From assembly GCF_001942625.1 (NCBI RefSeq), contig NZ_MLCL01000084.1:1-64000 (forward strand): a DNA stretch of 64,000 nt. The letters are read 5' to 3'. The translations under genes and the position numbers were made by a program. Below the pieces are notes generated by a model. It had not been told where the DNA came from, made no database searches, and saw nothing but the letters and a program-made list of their open reading frames with translations. This DNA is from Mycobacterium syngnathidarum (lineage in GTDB: Bacteria > Actinomycetota > Actinomycetes > Mycobacteriales > Mycobacteriaceae). Below are positions 27,339 to 35,914 of the stretch, in pieces. Positions within the stretch are counted from its first letter, which is position 1. Each line of letters begins with the position of its first letter.

Positions 27339-28727
27339 ATGACCGTCATGGGCGCGCGGACCTCAGCTGGGCGGCGATATCCGAAACTTCCCCATCCGCC
27401 GCGTCGCGTGCCGTTGCTCGGGGATGTACTCAGTCTGCAGGCCGGCTCCTCGATGCAGAACGCGATGGGCATGGCCGAGCTCGGGCAGGTCTGTGAGTTC
27501 CGCTTCCTGGGCGCCCGCTACGTGGTCGCCGCCGGTGCCGACGCCGTCGCCGATCTCAACGACGAAACCCGGTTCTGCAAGCATGTCGGGCCCGACATCG
27601 AGGCGCTGCGGGTCGTCGGCGGCGACGGGTTGTTCACCGCGTACAACGACGAACCGAACTGGCACAAGGCTCATCAACTGCTGTTGCCCGCATTCAGCCA
27701 GGCCGCGATGCGCCGCTATCACGGGGTGATGTTCGACGTCGCAGACGAGCTGACCGACCGTTGGGACCAGCGGGCCGATCTCGGCGACACCGTGGATGTC
27801 TCGGCCGACACGACCAGGGTGACGCTGGAGACCATCGGGCGGTGCGCGGCCGGGTACTCGTTCCGCTGCTTCCAGGACGATGCGATGCACCCGTTCGTCG
27901 CGCACATGGTGTCCGCCCTGGTGGGAGCCGATCGCCTTGGAGTGCTGCGCGAAACCTTCCTGCCCGCGCTCTTCTACCGGCGTTACGACCGCCAGGTCCG
28001 CAGCGACGCGAAGTATCTGCACGAGTTGGCCGACGACATCGTTGCCAACCGGCGAGCACGGCCATCGGACACTCACGAGGATCTGCTGCAGATCATGCTG
28101 GAGTCCGACCTCGACGCCGCCAACATCCGCTATCAGCTGATCAACTTCCTGATTGCCGGCCACGAAACCACCTCAGGTGCACTGTCGTTCGCGTTGTACT
28201 TCCTGTCGCAACATCCAGACGTGTTCGCCAGGGCTCGCGCCGAGGTCGATGAGGTGTGGGGCGAAGACGCACGGCCGGACTTCGAAAAGGTCGCCAAACT
28301 TCGCTATGTGCGACGGGTTCTCGACGAGTCCTTGCGACTACAGCCGACCGTGCCGGCCTACTATCGCGCGGCCCGCCACGACACCGTGCTCGCCGGAATC
28401 CACCCGATGCGCAAGGGGGATTGGGCGCTGGCGCTGATCTCGACCCTGCACCGCGACCCGCGTTGGGGCCCCGACCCGGATGCTTTCGATCCCGACCGGT
28501 TTGCCCCCGAGCAGATGCGAGCCAGGCCAGGTGGTCTGTACAAGCCGTTCGGTACCGGCGAAAGATCATGCATCGGGCGGCAATTCGCGCTGCACGAGGC
28601 GGTGCTGATGCTCGGCGTGCTGATCCGGCGCTACGACATGGCCGCCGATCCGGAATACTCGCTGCGGGTACAGGAGCGCCTGACCATGATGCCGTCGGGA
28701 TTCCGGCTCGAGCTGCGTCGAAGGTAG
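27339..28727 (+). CDS. Cytochrome P450, CYP102 (BM3)-like heme domain without reductase
   Basis: A 462-residue P450. The I-helix AGHETT is at residues 273-278, ESLR at 330-333, and heme loop FGTGERSCIG at 404-413 with Cys411. The WHKAHQLLLPAFSQAAM region and CIGRQFALHEA closely resemble the heme domain of Bacillus fatty-acid hydroxylase BM3, yet the protein stops where the flavin reductase would begin. It must therefore use separate redox partners. Likely a fatty-acid hydroxylase, by inference. ATG six bases after TAACCT. Confidence 0.87.
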   Translation: MTVMGARTSAGRRYPKLPHPPRRVPLLGDVLSLQAGSSMQNAMGMAELGQVCEFRFLGARYVVAAGADAVADLNDETRFCKHVGPDIEALRVVGGDGLFTAYNDEPNWHKAHQLLLPAFSQAAMRRYHGVMFDVADELTDRWDQRADLGDTVDVSADTTRVTLETIGRCAAGYSFRCFQDDAMHPFVAHMVSALVGADRLGVLRETFLPALFYRRYDRQVRSDAKYLHELADDIVANRRARPSDTHEDLLQIMLESDLDAANIRYQLINFLIAGHETTSGALSFALYFLSQHPDVFARARAEVDEVWGEDARPDFEKVAKLRYVRRVLDESLRLQPTVPAYYRAARHDTVLAGIHPMRKGDWALALISTLHRDPRWGPDPDAFDPDRFAPEQMRARPGGLYKPFGTGERSCIGRQFALHEAVLMLGVLIRRYDMAADPEYSLRVQERLTMMPSGFRLELRRR

Positions 28728-28772
28728 TCGTTCGTATACGCATGAAACGCCCCGAATCGGGGTACCGTTTGC

Positions 28773-30254
28773 GTGGACAGAACCCCAGTGTCGGCAGGTC
28801 CGCGTATGGAATGGTTCATCGCAGACGAATATTGGTTGGCCAGGCAGGTGTTGCAGCGGGGGACCGCCGCGATCTACCTGATCGCGTTCATCGTGGCGGC
28901 CCGGCAGTTCCGCGCGCTCCTCGGTGAGCGAGGCCTGCTGCCGATACCCCGTTTCCTGGCCGTCAACTCATTCCGGCAGGCCCCGAGCCTGTTCCAGTTC
29001 CACTACTCGGACCGCTTTTTCGCCGCGGTGTGTATCGCCGGGGCCGTGATCTCCGCAGCACTGGTGGTGGGATTCGGCGACCTGGTGCCGCTGTGGGCCG
29101 CGATGCTGACCTGGTTACTGGTCTGGGTGCTCTACCTGTCGATCGTCAACGTCGGCCAGACCTGGTATTCGTTCGGCTGGGAATCGCTGTTGCTCGAAGC
29201 CGGGTTTCTGGTGACGTTCCTGGGCAACGACGACGTCGGCCCGCCGCTGCTGGTGCTGTGGCTGGCCCGCTGGCTGGTTTTCCGCGTCGAGTTCGGCGCC
29301 GGCTTGATCAAGCTGCGAGGTGACCCGTGCTGGCGCAACCTGACCTGCCTGTACTACCACCACGAGACACAACCCATGCCTGGGCCGCTGAGTTGGTTCT
29401 TCCACCACCTGCCCAAACCGCTGCACCGAATCGAGGTGGCCGGCAACCACTTCGCCCAAATCGTCGTACCCTTCGCGTTGTTCGCCCCGCAGCCGGTGGC
29501 CGGTGCGGCGGCGATCGTCGTCATCGTCACCCAACTGTGGCTGGTCGCTTCGGGGAACTTCGCCTGGCTCAATTGGATAACCATCGTTCTGGCGTTCAGT
29601 GCGATCTCGGATTCCACCGCAGCGGTGTTGCTGCCGCTGCCAGAACACCAATTCGGCCAGACGCCAACCTGGTTCACCGTCGTGGTCATCGGCTTTGCGG
29701 TGGCAGTGGCCTGCCTGAGTTACCGGCCGGCACGCAACCTCATCTCCAGAAGACAGCGGATGAACGCCTCTTACAACCGCTATCACCTGGTCAATTCCTA
29801 CGGGGCATTCGGCACCGTCGGTCGCACCCGCGACGAGGTGGTGTTGGAGGGCACCTCGGACCCGCAGCTCAGCGATCACACCGTCTGGAAGGAATACGAG
29901 TTCAAGGGCAAGCCAGGCGATGTCCACAGGTGGCCACGGCAGTTCGCGCCCTACCACCTACGGCTCGACTGGTTGATGTGGTTCGCCGCGATATCGCCGG
30001 CATATGCCCACGGCTGGCTACGTATGCTGCTGACCCGGCTCCTGGAGAACGACCGAGCTACGCTGAAGCTATTGCGGCACAACCCGTTCCCCGATACACC
30101 GCCGAGGTATGTCCGCGCCACGCTATACCGCTATGAGTTCAGCACCTGGACCGAACTTCGTCGAGAGCACATTTGGTGGCACCGCATCTCGCTGGGCGTG
30201 TATGTACCGCCGCAAACCCTGCCTTCCGGACGCTCATCTGCCGGCGCGCAATGA
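28773..30254 (+). CDS. Lipase maturation factor family membrane protein
   Basis: A 493-residue LMF1/DUF1222-type membrane protein with several hydrophobic helices in the first 320 residues, the conserved FGWESLLLEAGF and WLVFRVEFGAGLIKLRGD motifs, and a C-terminal soluble part with YEFKGKPG and YHLRLDWLMWF. Vertebrate LMF1 helps lipases fold in the ER; the bacterial role is unknown, perhaps handling of exported enzymes. GTG at 28773 is used; ATG at 28806 is an alternative. It follows the P450 by 45 nt. CCCCGA-A-TCGGGG at 28750-28762 lies in that gap. Confidence 0.82.
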   Translation: MDRTPVSAGPRMEWFIADEYWLARQVLQRGTAAIYLIAFIVAARQFRALLGERGLLPIPRFLAVNSFRQAPSLFQFHYSDRFFAAVCIAGAVISAALVVGFGDLVPLWAAMLTWLLVWVLYLSIVNVGQTWYSFGWESLLLEAGFLVTFLGNDDVGPPLLVLWLARWLVFRVEFGAGLIKLRGDPCWRNLTCLYYHHETQPMPGPLSWFFHHLPKPLHRIEVAGNHFAQIVVPFALFAPQPVAGAAAIVVIVTQLWLVASGNFAWLNWITIVLAFSAISDSTAAVLLPLPEHQFGQTPTWFTVVVIGFAVAVACLSYRPARNLISRRQRMNASYNRYHLVNSYGAFGTVGRTRDEVVLEGTSDPQLSDHTVWKEYEFKGKPGDVHRWPRQFAPYHLRLDWLMWFAAISPAYAHGWLRMLLTRLLENDRATLKLLRHNPFPDTPPRYVRATLYRYEFSTWTELRREHIWWHRISLGVYVPPQTLPSGRSSAGAQ

Positions 30255-31037
30255 TCGCTGGTAACGGCGCATCCCCGCGATCCACCGGCCGTAATCGGAG
30301 CCCTTGTGGCGGTACATGTCGAGCACCTGCGGGTGGGGGAGGACAAGGAATTGGTCCGTCTTGACCGCGTCGACGGTGGCCGACGCGACATCCTGGGCGC
30401 TGATCACCTCACCGGACTGCACGATCGACGCCGCACCCGCCGCGGCATCCGGATTCGCCGAAGTGCGCACCGCATCGAGCAGTGGCGTGTCCACGCCCAG
30501 TGGGCATACGCAGCTGACCCCGATGCCGTCGTCGCCGTACGTGATGGCCAGCCATTCAGCGAATCCGACCGCCGCGTGTTTGGTGACGGCATATCCGGCG
30601 GCGCCGATCTGGGACAGCAAGCCCGCCGCCGACGCAACCGATACGAAATAGCCTCTACCGCGTGACGACCATTGCGGGACAAGCACTTGTGCTGCCCGGA
30701 TGTGCGACCGCAGATTGACATCCAAGATCGCGTCCCAGTCCTCGTCCGCGCCGAGGCCGGGCGCGCCGATGATCCCGGCGTTGGCGACATAGATGTCGAC
30801 CGGGCCGAACTCGGTGGCGGTCAGCGCCTCGACATCGGCCGTAACACCGGCGTCCGCCCGGATTCCCAGCGCCTGCCCGCCGTGGGAACGGATCTGTGCG
30901 GCGGTCTGTTCGGCCGCGTCGGCGTCGAGGTCGGCGGCCACGACGCGGGCCCCGTCCGCGGCGAACGATTCGGCCAGGGCCCGGCCGATGCCTGATCCCG
31001 CGCCGGTGACTACCGCGACCGAGTTTTCAATCTGCAT
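30234..31037 (-). CDS. Short-chain dehydrogenase/reductase
   Basis: SDR of 267 residues with VVTGAGSGIG at the N-terminus, NAG in VANAGIIG, catalytic Ser in SVASAAG and YAVTK. Substrate not readable. It sits 51 nt downstream of pcd on the same strand and may be co-transcribed with it. Its end overlaps the convergent lipase maturation factor gene by about 20 bases. Confidence 0.83.
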   Translation of the reverse strand: MQIENSVAVVTGAGSGIGRALAESFAADGARVVAADLDADAAEQTAAQIRSHGGQALGIRADAGVTADVEALTATEFGPVDIYVANAGIIGAPGLGADEDWDAILDVNLRSHIRAAQVLVPQWSSRGRGYFVSVASAAGLLSQIGAAGYAVTKHAAVGFAEWLAITYGDDGIGVSCVCPLGVDTPLLDAVRTSANPDAAAGAASIVQSGEVISAQDVASATVDAVKTDQFLVLPHPQVLDMYRHKGSDYGRWIAGMRRYQRSLRAGR

Positions 31038-31088
31038 GCCTCCTGCTTACCCGACGTGACCTCGGTGCCCGTTCGGCGGCACCACATG

Positions 31089-32639
31089 TCACCCGAAATG
31101 CACGCCCTGGGCCAGTGGCAGCTCCGACGAGTAGTTGACGGTGTTGGTCGCTCGACGCATGTAGGCCTTCCACGCGTCCGACCCGGATTCACGGCCGCCA
31201 CCGGTGTGCTTCTCACCGCCGAACGCGCCGCCGATCTCGGCACCGGAGGTCCCGATGTTGACGTTGGCGATGCCGCAGTCGGATCCGTCGGCAGCCAGGA
31301 ACCGTTCGGCCTCGCGCACGTCGGTGGTGAAGATCGCCGACGAAAGGCCCTGCGGCACCGCGTTGTTCAGGGCGATTGCGTCGTCGATATCGTCGTAGGT
31401 GAGTACGTAGAGGATGGGGGCGAACGTCTCGGTGTGCACGATCTCGGTCTGTGCAGGCATCCTGACCACGGCCGGCGCGACGTAGAACGCCCCTTCATCT
31501 CCCAGATCGTGACGCTCGCCGCCGAAGACCTCGCCGCCATCGGCCTCGGCCTGCTCCAGCGCTCCGACCATGTCGCGGTAGGCGCGGGTGTGAATGAGCG
31601 GGCCGACCAGGGTCCCGTCCCGGCTCGGGTCACCGATGGGCAGGCTCTGATACGCCGAGACGATTCGCGACACCAGCTCATCGGCGATGGAGGAGTGCAC
31701 GATCAACCGGCGCAGCGTGGTGCAACGTTGTCCGGCAGTGCCCGCGGCGGAGAACACGATGGCACGTACCGCGAGGTCCAGATCGGCCGAGGGGGTGACG
31801 ATCGCAGCGTTGTTGCCGCCGAGTTCGAGCAGCACCTTGCCGAACCGTGCCGCCACCCGCGGACCGACCTGTTGGCCCATCCGTACCGAACCGGTCGCGC
31901 TGACCAGCGCCACCCGCGGATCGTCGACCAATTGCTCTCCCAGTTCGCGGCCGCCGAGGATCAGCCGAGACACGGCAGCAGGGGCGCCCACGTCGGTTGC
32001 GGCTCGTTCGACCAGGGCCTGGCAGGCGATCGCGGTCAGCGGGGTCAGCTCGGAGGGCTTCCACACCACGGTGTCGCCGCACACCAGCGCGACCGCGGTG
32101 TTCCACGCCCACACCGCCACCGGGAAATTGAATGCGGTGACGACCCCGACGACGCCCAACGGGTGCCAGGTCTCCATCAGCCGGTGCCCGGGGCGTTCGG
32201 AAGCGATTGTGCGGCCGTACAACTGGCGCGAGAGGCCGACGGCGAACTGGCAGATGTCGATCATCTCCTGCACTTCGCCCAGTGCTTCGGAGGTGATCTT
32301 GCCCGCCTCCACCGTCACCAGGGTCGCCAGATCCGTCTTGTGCTCGACAAGCAGTTCGCCCAGGCGGGCCACCAGTGCGCCGCGCACCGGGGCAGGGGTG
32401 GTACGCCAGGTCGAGAATGCCTGTGCGGCATCGGCAATCACGGCGTCAACGTGTTCGGGACTGTCCTCGGACAGGGTGAACAGCACGTCGCCGCTGATCG
32501 GGGTGCTGGCATGCAGGCCGGGCCCGGGAGCGGTCGGCTCGGCCAGTGCCGGCGTCGCGCCGACGGCGGCCAACGCCTGCCGCACCCGCCGACGCAGCTC
32601 CTGCGCGGTGGGCAGATCCGTCCGTTCAGTGGTGGTCAT
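31089..32639 (-). CDS. pcd: Piperideine-6-carboxylate dehydrogenase (aldehyde dehydrogenase)
   Basis: NAD-dependent aldehyde dehydrogenase, 516 residues, equivalent to Rv3293. The catalytic Cys is in GTAGQRCTT, the Glu in LELGGNN, and the ETFAPILY motif follows. It oxidises 2-aminoadipate semialdehyde (as piperideine-6-carboxylate), the product of lysine aminotransferase, to 2-aminoadipate. Neighbouring lat and lrpA support that step. It is divergent from lrpA across 41 nt. Confidence 0.9.
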   Translation of the reverse strand: MTTTERTDLPTAQELRRRVRQALAAVGATPALAEPTAPGPGLHASTPISGDVLFTLSEDSPEHVDAVIADAAQAFSTWRTTPAPVRGALVARLGELLVEHKTDLATLVTVEAGKITSEALGEVQEMIDICQFAVGLSRQLYGRTIASERPGHRLMETWHPLGVVGVVTAFNFPVAVWAWNTAVALVCGDTVVWKPSELTPLTAIACQALVERAATDVGAPAAVSRLILGGRELGEQLVDDPRVALVSATGSVRMGQQVGPRVAARFGKVLLELGGNNAAIVTPSADLDLAVRAIVFSAAGTAGQRCTTLRRLIVHSSIADELVSRIVSAYQSLPIGDPSRDGTLVGPLIHTRAYRDMVGALEQAEADGGEVFGGERHDLGDEGAFYVAPAVVRMPAQTEIVHTETFAPILYVLTYDDIDDAIALNNAVPQGLSSAIFTTDVREAERFLAADGSDCGIANVNIGTSGAEIGGAFGGEKHTGGGRESGSDAWKAYMRRATNTVNYSSELPLAQGVHFG

Positions 32640-32680
32640 CGTGTGCCTTTCTGGTTGGCTGCGGCGTTACAGTGCGGGCC

Positions 32681-33145
32681 ATGGGTGAAGCCGACGAATA
32701 CGTGCTGGACGACACCGACCGGACCCTCGTCCGCGCGCTCGCCGCTGACGGCAGGTCCACGTTGGCGCAACTGGCCTCGGCGGCCGGGTTGTCGGTATCG
32801 GCGGTGCAGGCGCGGGTGCGGCGGCTGGAGTCGCGGGGTGTCGTGACCGGATACGCCGCACGGCTCAATCCCGAGGCGCTGGGCAACATGCTGTCGGCGT
32901 TCGTCGCCATCACTCCTCTCGATCCTTCTCAACCCGATGATGCGCCTGCCCGGCTGCAGCACATCCCCGAAATCGAATCGTGCCACTCGGTGGCCGGCGA
33001 GGAGAGTTACATCCTGCTGGTCCGGGTGGCCTCGGCCCGGGCGTTGGAGGACCTGCTTCAGCGGATCAGGACCGCAGCCAACGTCCGGACTCGCAGCACC
33101 ATCATCTTGCAGACATTTTACAGCGGACGGGACCATATTCCGTAA
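32681..33145 (+). CDS. lrpA: Lrp/AsnC-family regulator
   Basis: A 154-residue feast/famine regulator equivalent to Rv3291c. The N-terminal helix-turn-helix (TLAQLASAAGLSVSAVQARV) is near residues 27-46, and a C-terminal RAM ligand-binding domain senses amino acids. The ATG at 32681 lies seven bases after TACAGT (32668-32673), a leaderless arrangement; the longer open frame upstream has no support. It lies between pcd and lat, its likely targets. Known for M. tuberculosis: induced on starvation. Confidence 0.92.
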   Translation: MGEADEYVLDDTDRTLVRALAADGRSTLAQLASAAGLSVSAVQARVRRLESRGVVTGYAARLNPEALGNMLSAFVAITPLDPSQPDDAPARLQHIPEIESCHSVAGEESYILLVRVASARALEDLLQRIRTAANVRTRSTIILQTFYSGRDHIP

Positions 33146-33157
33146 CAGTTACTGTTA
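33143..33157. promoter_or_regulatory. LrpA-type operator upstream of lat
   Basis: TAACAGT-T-ACTGTTA is a perfect 15-bp palindrome that begins on the lrpA stop codon, 40 bases before the lat ATG. TAGCAT at 33186-33191 is a plausible lat -10. AT-rich palindromes like this are typical of Lrp-family sites, and position suits control of lat by LrpA. Confidence 0.65.
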
Positions 33158-33197
33158 TGGCGGGCATGTGCCGTAAAAATGCCGTTAGCATGGTGTC

Positions 33198-34535
33198 ATG
33201 ACCGCAGTGCTGACGAACATGCCGACCATAACGCCCGAGCGGGTGCGCGCGGTCCTGGCGCGCAGCATCCTGACCGACGGTTTCGACTTCGTGCTCGATC
33301 TGGAGCGCTCTCGCGGCTCGTATCTGGTGGACGCGCGCAGCGGCGAACGCTTCCTGGACATGTTCACTTTCTTCGCCTCGTCGGCGCTCGGGATGAACCA
33401 CCCGGCCCTGGCCGGCGAAGCATTCCGTGCCGAGCTGGCCCAGGCCGCAATCAACAAGCCGAGCAATTCCGACATCTACAGCGTGCCGATGGCCCGGTTC
33501 GTCGACACCTTCCGCCGCGTGCTCGGTGACCCCGACCTGCCGCATCTGTTCTTCGTCGACGGTGGTGCGCTGGCAGTCGAGAACGCGCTCAAAGTGGCCT
33601 TCGACTGGAAGAGCAGGCACAACGAGGCACGGGGCATTGACCCGGCGTTGGGCACCAAGGTGCTGCACCTGCGCGGAGCCTTCCACGGCCGCAGCGGGTA
33701 CACCATGTCGCTGACCAACACCGACCCCGTCAAGGTGGCCCGCTTCCCGAAGTTCGACTGGCCTCGCATCGACGCTCCTTACCTGCGTCCGGACGCGGAT
33801 ATTGCTGCGCTCGAAGCTGATTCGCTGCGGGCGGCCAGGGCTGTCTTCGAGGCCCACCCCCACGACATTGCCTGCTTCATCGCCGAGCCGATCCAGGGTG
33901 AGGGCGGCGATCGCCACCTACGCCCGGAGTTCTTCGCGGCAATGCGCACGCTGTGCGACGAGTTCGACGCCCTGTTCATTTTCGACGAAGTGCAGACCGG
34001 ATGCGGGATCACCGGAACTGCTTGGGCATACCAGCAATTGGGGGTCAGCCCGGACGTGGTCGCGTTCGGGAAGAAAACACAGGTGTGCGGAGTGATGGCC
34101 GGAGGCAAGGTCGACGACGTCGCCGACAACGTCTTCACGGTGAGCTCGCGGATCAACTCCACCTGGGGCGGCAACCTGGTAGACATGGTGCGGTCTCGGC
34201 GCATCCTCGAAGTCATCGAGGCCGAGAATCTGATCCACAATGCCGCGATGACGGGTGACTACCTGCTCGGTCAGTTGCGCGCGCTGGCACGAGATTTCCC
34301 CGGAAACGTCGTCAATGCCCGGGGCCGAGGGCTGATGTGCGCGTTCAGCCTGCCCACCACAGCCGCGCGGGACCAGCTGGTACGGCGGTTGTGGGACCGG
34401 CACGTCATCATGCTGCCGAGCGGGACCGACTCGGTGCGGTTCCGGCCGGCGCTGAGCGTGACCCGCGAGCAGATCGACGAGTGCCTCGCGGCGGTGCGAG
34501 ATGCACTGCGATCGCCGCTGACGGCTCAGGGCTGA
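33198..34535 (+). CDS. lat: L-lysine epsilon-aminotransferase
   Basis: PLP class III aminotransferase, 445 residues, equivalent to Rv3290c. It moves the epsilon amino group of lysine to 2-oxoglutarate. The conserved FDEVQTGCG cofactor-contact motif is followed by FGKKTQVCG with the Schiff-base Lys. ATG six bases after TAGCAT; no Shine-Dalgarno. An LrpA-like palindrome precedes it. It converges on the Mrr-like gene with ten bases of overlap. Confidence 0.94.
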   Translation: MTAVLTNMPTITPERVRAVLARSILTDGFDFVLDLERSRGSYLVDARSGERFLDMFTFFASSALGMNHPALAGEAFRAELAQAAINKPSNSDIYSVPMARFVDTFRRVLGDPDLPHLFFVDGGALAVENALKVAFDWKSRHNEARGIDPALGTKVLHLRGAFHGRSGYTMSLTNTDPVKVARFPKFDWPRIDAPYLRPDADIAALEADSLRAARAVFEAHPHDIACFIAEPIQGEGGDRHLRPEFFAAMRTLCDEFDALFIFDEVQTGCGITGTAWAYQQLGVSPDVVAFGKKTQVCGVMAGGKVDDVADNVFTVSSRINSTWGGNLVDMVRSRRILEVIEAENLIHNAAMTGDYLLGQLRALARDFPGNVVNARGRGLMCAFSLPTTAARDQLVRRLWDRHVIMLPSGTDSVRFRPALSVTREQIDECLAAVRDALRSPLTAQG

Positions 34536-35098
34536 TCGGCGGGTTCTTCTGACGACGCCGCGCGACGCAGGATCGACTTGAGCCGGGGCAGGTCGGCTCC
34601 GGCCACCAGCTCGCAACCGTGCAGTGCGGCGAGTTTGCGTGCGGCCGGGGTGAAATCGTTGTTCGTCACCACCATTGTTCTGGCGCAGTCCTGCATCGGC
34701 GCGCCGGCGACGACCTCCTGTACGGCGCTCGCGCCCACCGGCCGGGACAGTCGTTTGCATTGCACGGCAATCCGGTTCGGCCGGCGACCGACGATGAGAT
34801 CCACCCCCCAGTCCCCGGTCAGCGGCGTCATGATCACCGGAAGCCCACAGGTCCGGGCCACATGGGCCACATGGTCTTCGAACTCCAGCCCGGTCATCTC
34901 CGCGGACGCGTCCTCGCGCGTGCTCGGGGTACTGACCCCATGGAATGTGCCCAGCAGGAATCGGGGAGCGGCCGCCAGCATCACGGGCGCCAGCAGGCCG
35001 ATGACCAGGCTCCATGCCGTGTCGACGCCGGCAAGGTGACTCGCGATCGCGGCCGCTGCGCCGGCCGCGATGAACATCTTGATCCGAAGCCGCCTCAC
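34526..35098 (-). CDS. Membrane-anchored Mrr-like restriction endonuclease-fold protein
   Basis: About 190 residues. Two hydrophobic segments (roughly 8-25 and 27-48) precede a C-terminal Mrr_cat-like nuclease domain: Glu73/Glu75 in GLEFEDHV, Asp100 in GDWGVDLIV and Gln113-x-Lys115 in AVQCK make an intact E/D/QxK site. Upstream the frame continues to 35344, but GTG at 35098 is six bases after TACATT and is the likely leaderless start. No methyltransferase is adjacent, so restriction is unlikely; a DNA-damage or defence nuclease at the membrane is possible. Divergent from the PAS-ANTAR gene. Confidence 0.78.
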   Translation of the reverse strand: MRRLRIKMFIAAGAAAAIASHLAGVDTAWSLVIGLLAPVMLAAAPRFLLGTFHGVSTPSTREDASAEMTGLEFEDHVAHVARTCGLPVIMTPLTGDWGVDLIVGRRPNRIAVQCKRLSRPVGASAVQEVVAGAPMQDCARTMVVTNNDFTPAARKLAALHGCELVAGADLPRLKSILRRAASSEEPADQP

Positions 35099-35169
35099 GG
35101 GCCGAATGTAGATGGGCCCTGTGACAAATCGGCTGACCCGCTGCCAGCTCGGCGCGCTAATCTCAACCC

Positions 35170-35856
35170 GTGACGAGTGATCCCGCGGCGGGGAACCCCG
35201 ATTCGCCGATCGAGCATGCCTTTGCCGGTGGCGAGGCGCAGCGCGTCGGCTGGTTCCGGTTCTATTTCGCCGACGAGCGCTGGGAGTGGTCACCCCAGGT
35301 AGAGCGGATGCACGGGTATGAGCCCGGCACCGCCCGTCCAACAACCGAGCTGGTGCTGTCCCACAAGCACCCAGAGGACTACGGACAGGTCGCTGCGACT
35401 CTGCTGGAGATCCGACGGACCTCCAGCGCGTTCAGCACCCGCCACCGCATCCTCGACACCTCGGGGGATGTCCACCACGTCGTCGTAGTCGGGGATCAGC
35501 TTTTCGACGACGCCGGCGCGGTCATCGGAACGCACGGTTTCTACGTCGATGTCTCGCCGTCGATCAGCCAGGCACGAGAGGACGCCGTCACCGAGGCGGT
35601 AGCCGAGATCGCCGAGGCGCGTAGTGCCATCGACCAGGTCAAAGGGATGTTGATGCTGATCTATCGCATCAACGCAGATGCGGCATTCGAGCTGCTCAAA
35701 TGGCGGTCTCAGGAAACCAACACCAAATTACGGGCGTTGGCCGAACAGCTGGCCGAGGACTTCCTGGGTCTGGACTACGCCGAGACACTCCCTGAGCGCG
35801 CGATCTTGGACCGCTTGCTGTTGACGGCCCACCTGCGCGTCCGCCCGGAGGTTTAA
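35170..35856 (+). CDS. PAS-ANTAR RNA-binding antiterminator protein
   Basis: A 228-residue signalling protein. A PAS fold spans about residues 25-132 (YFADERWEWSPQVERMHGY, HRILDTSGDVHHVV), and an ANTAR domain follows at about 140-200 (AIDQVKGMLMLIYRINADAAFELLKW). ANTAR domains bind paired RNA hairpins to prevent termination; PAS may sense a ligand or redox state. GTG start six bases after TAATCT, leaderless. It marks the lat-side edge of the stress island. Confidence 0.88.
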   Translation: MTSDPAAGNPDSPIEHAFAGGEAQRVGWFRFYFADERWEWSPQVERMHGYEPGTARPTTELVLSHKHPEDYGQVAATLLEIRRTSSAFSTRHRILDTSGDVHHVVVVGDQLFDDAGAVIGTHGFYVDVSPSISQAREDAVTEAVAEIAEARSAIDQVKGMLMLIYRINADAAFELLKWRSQETNTKLRALAEQLAEDFLGLDYAETLPERAILDRLLLTAHLRVRPEV

Positions 35857-35876
35857 CCCCGTCCCGCCCAGGGAAG
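35851..35876 (+). promoter_or_regulatory. Weak SigF-type promoter candidate
   Basis: GTTT at 35851-35854, 16 bases, GGGAAG at 35871-35876. The -35 is good but the -10 matches GGGTAT only partly. It would serve the flavodoxin-like gene and usfY copy 1. Confidence 0.35.
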
Positions 35877-35914
35877 ACTCCCGGCGCTGATCCAAAGCGA
35901 ATGGGAGTTGACTG

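Noticed and set aside
28750..28762. CCCCGA-A-TCGGGG as a terminator between P450 and LMF gene
   Set aside because: Stem is only six pairs and no evidence separates terminator from operator or chance in GC-rich DNA.
31056..32846. 596-codon frame opposite pcd
   Set aside because: Shadow frame, ends inside lrpA, no recognisable domain.
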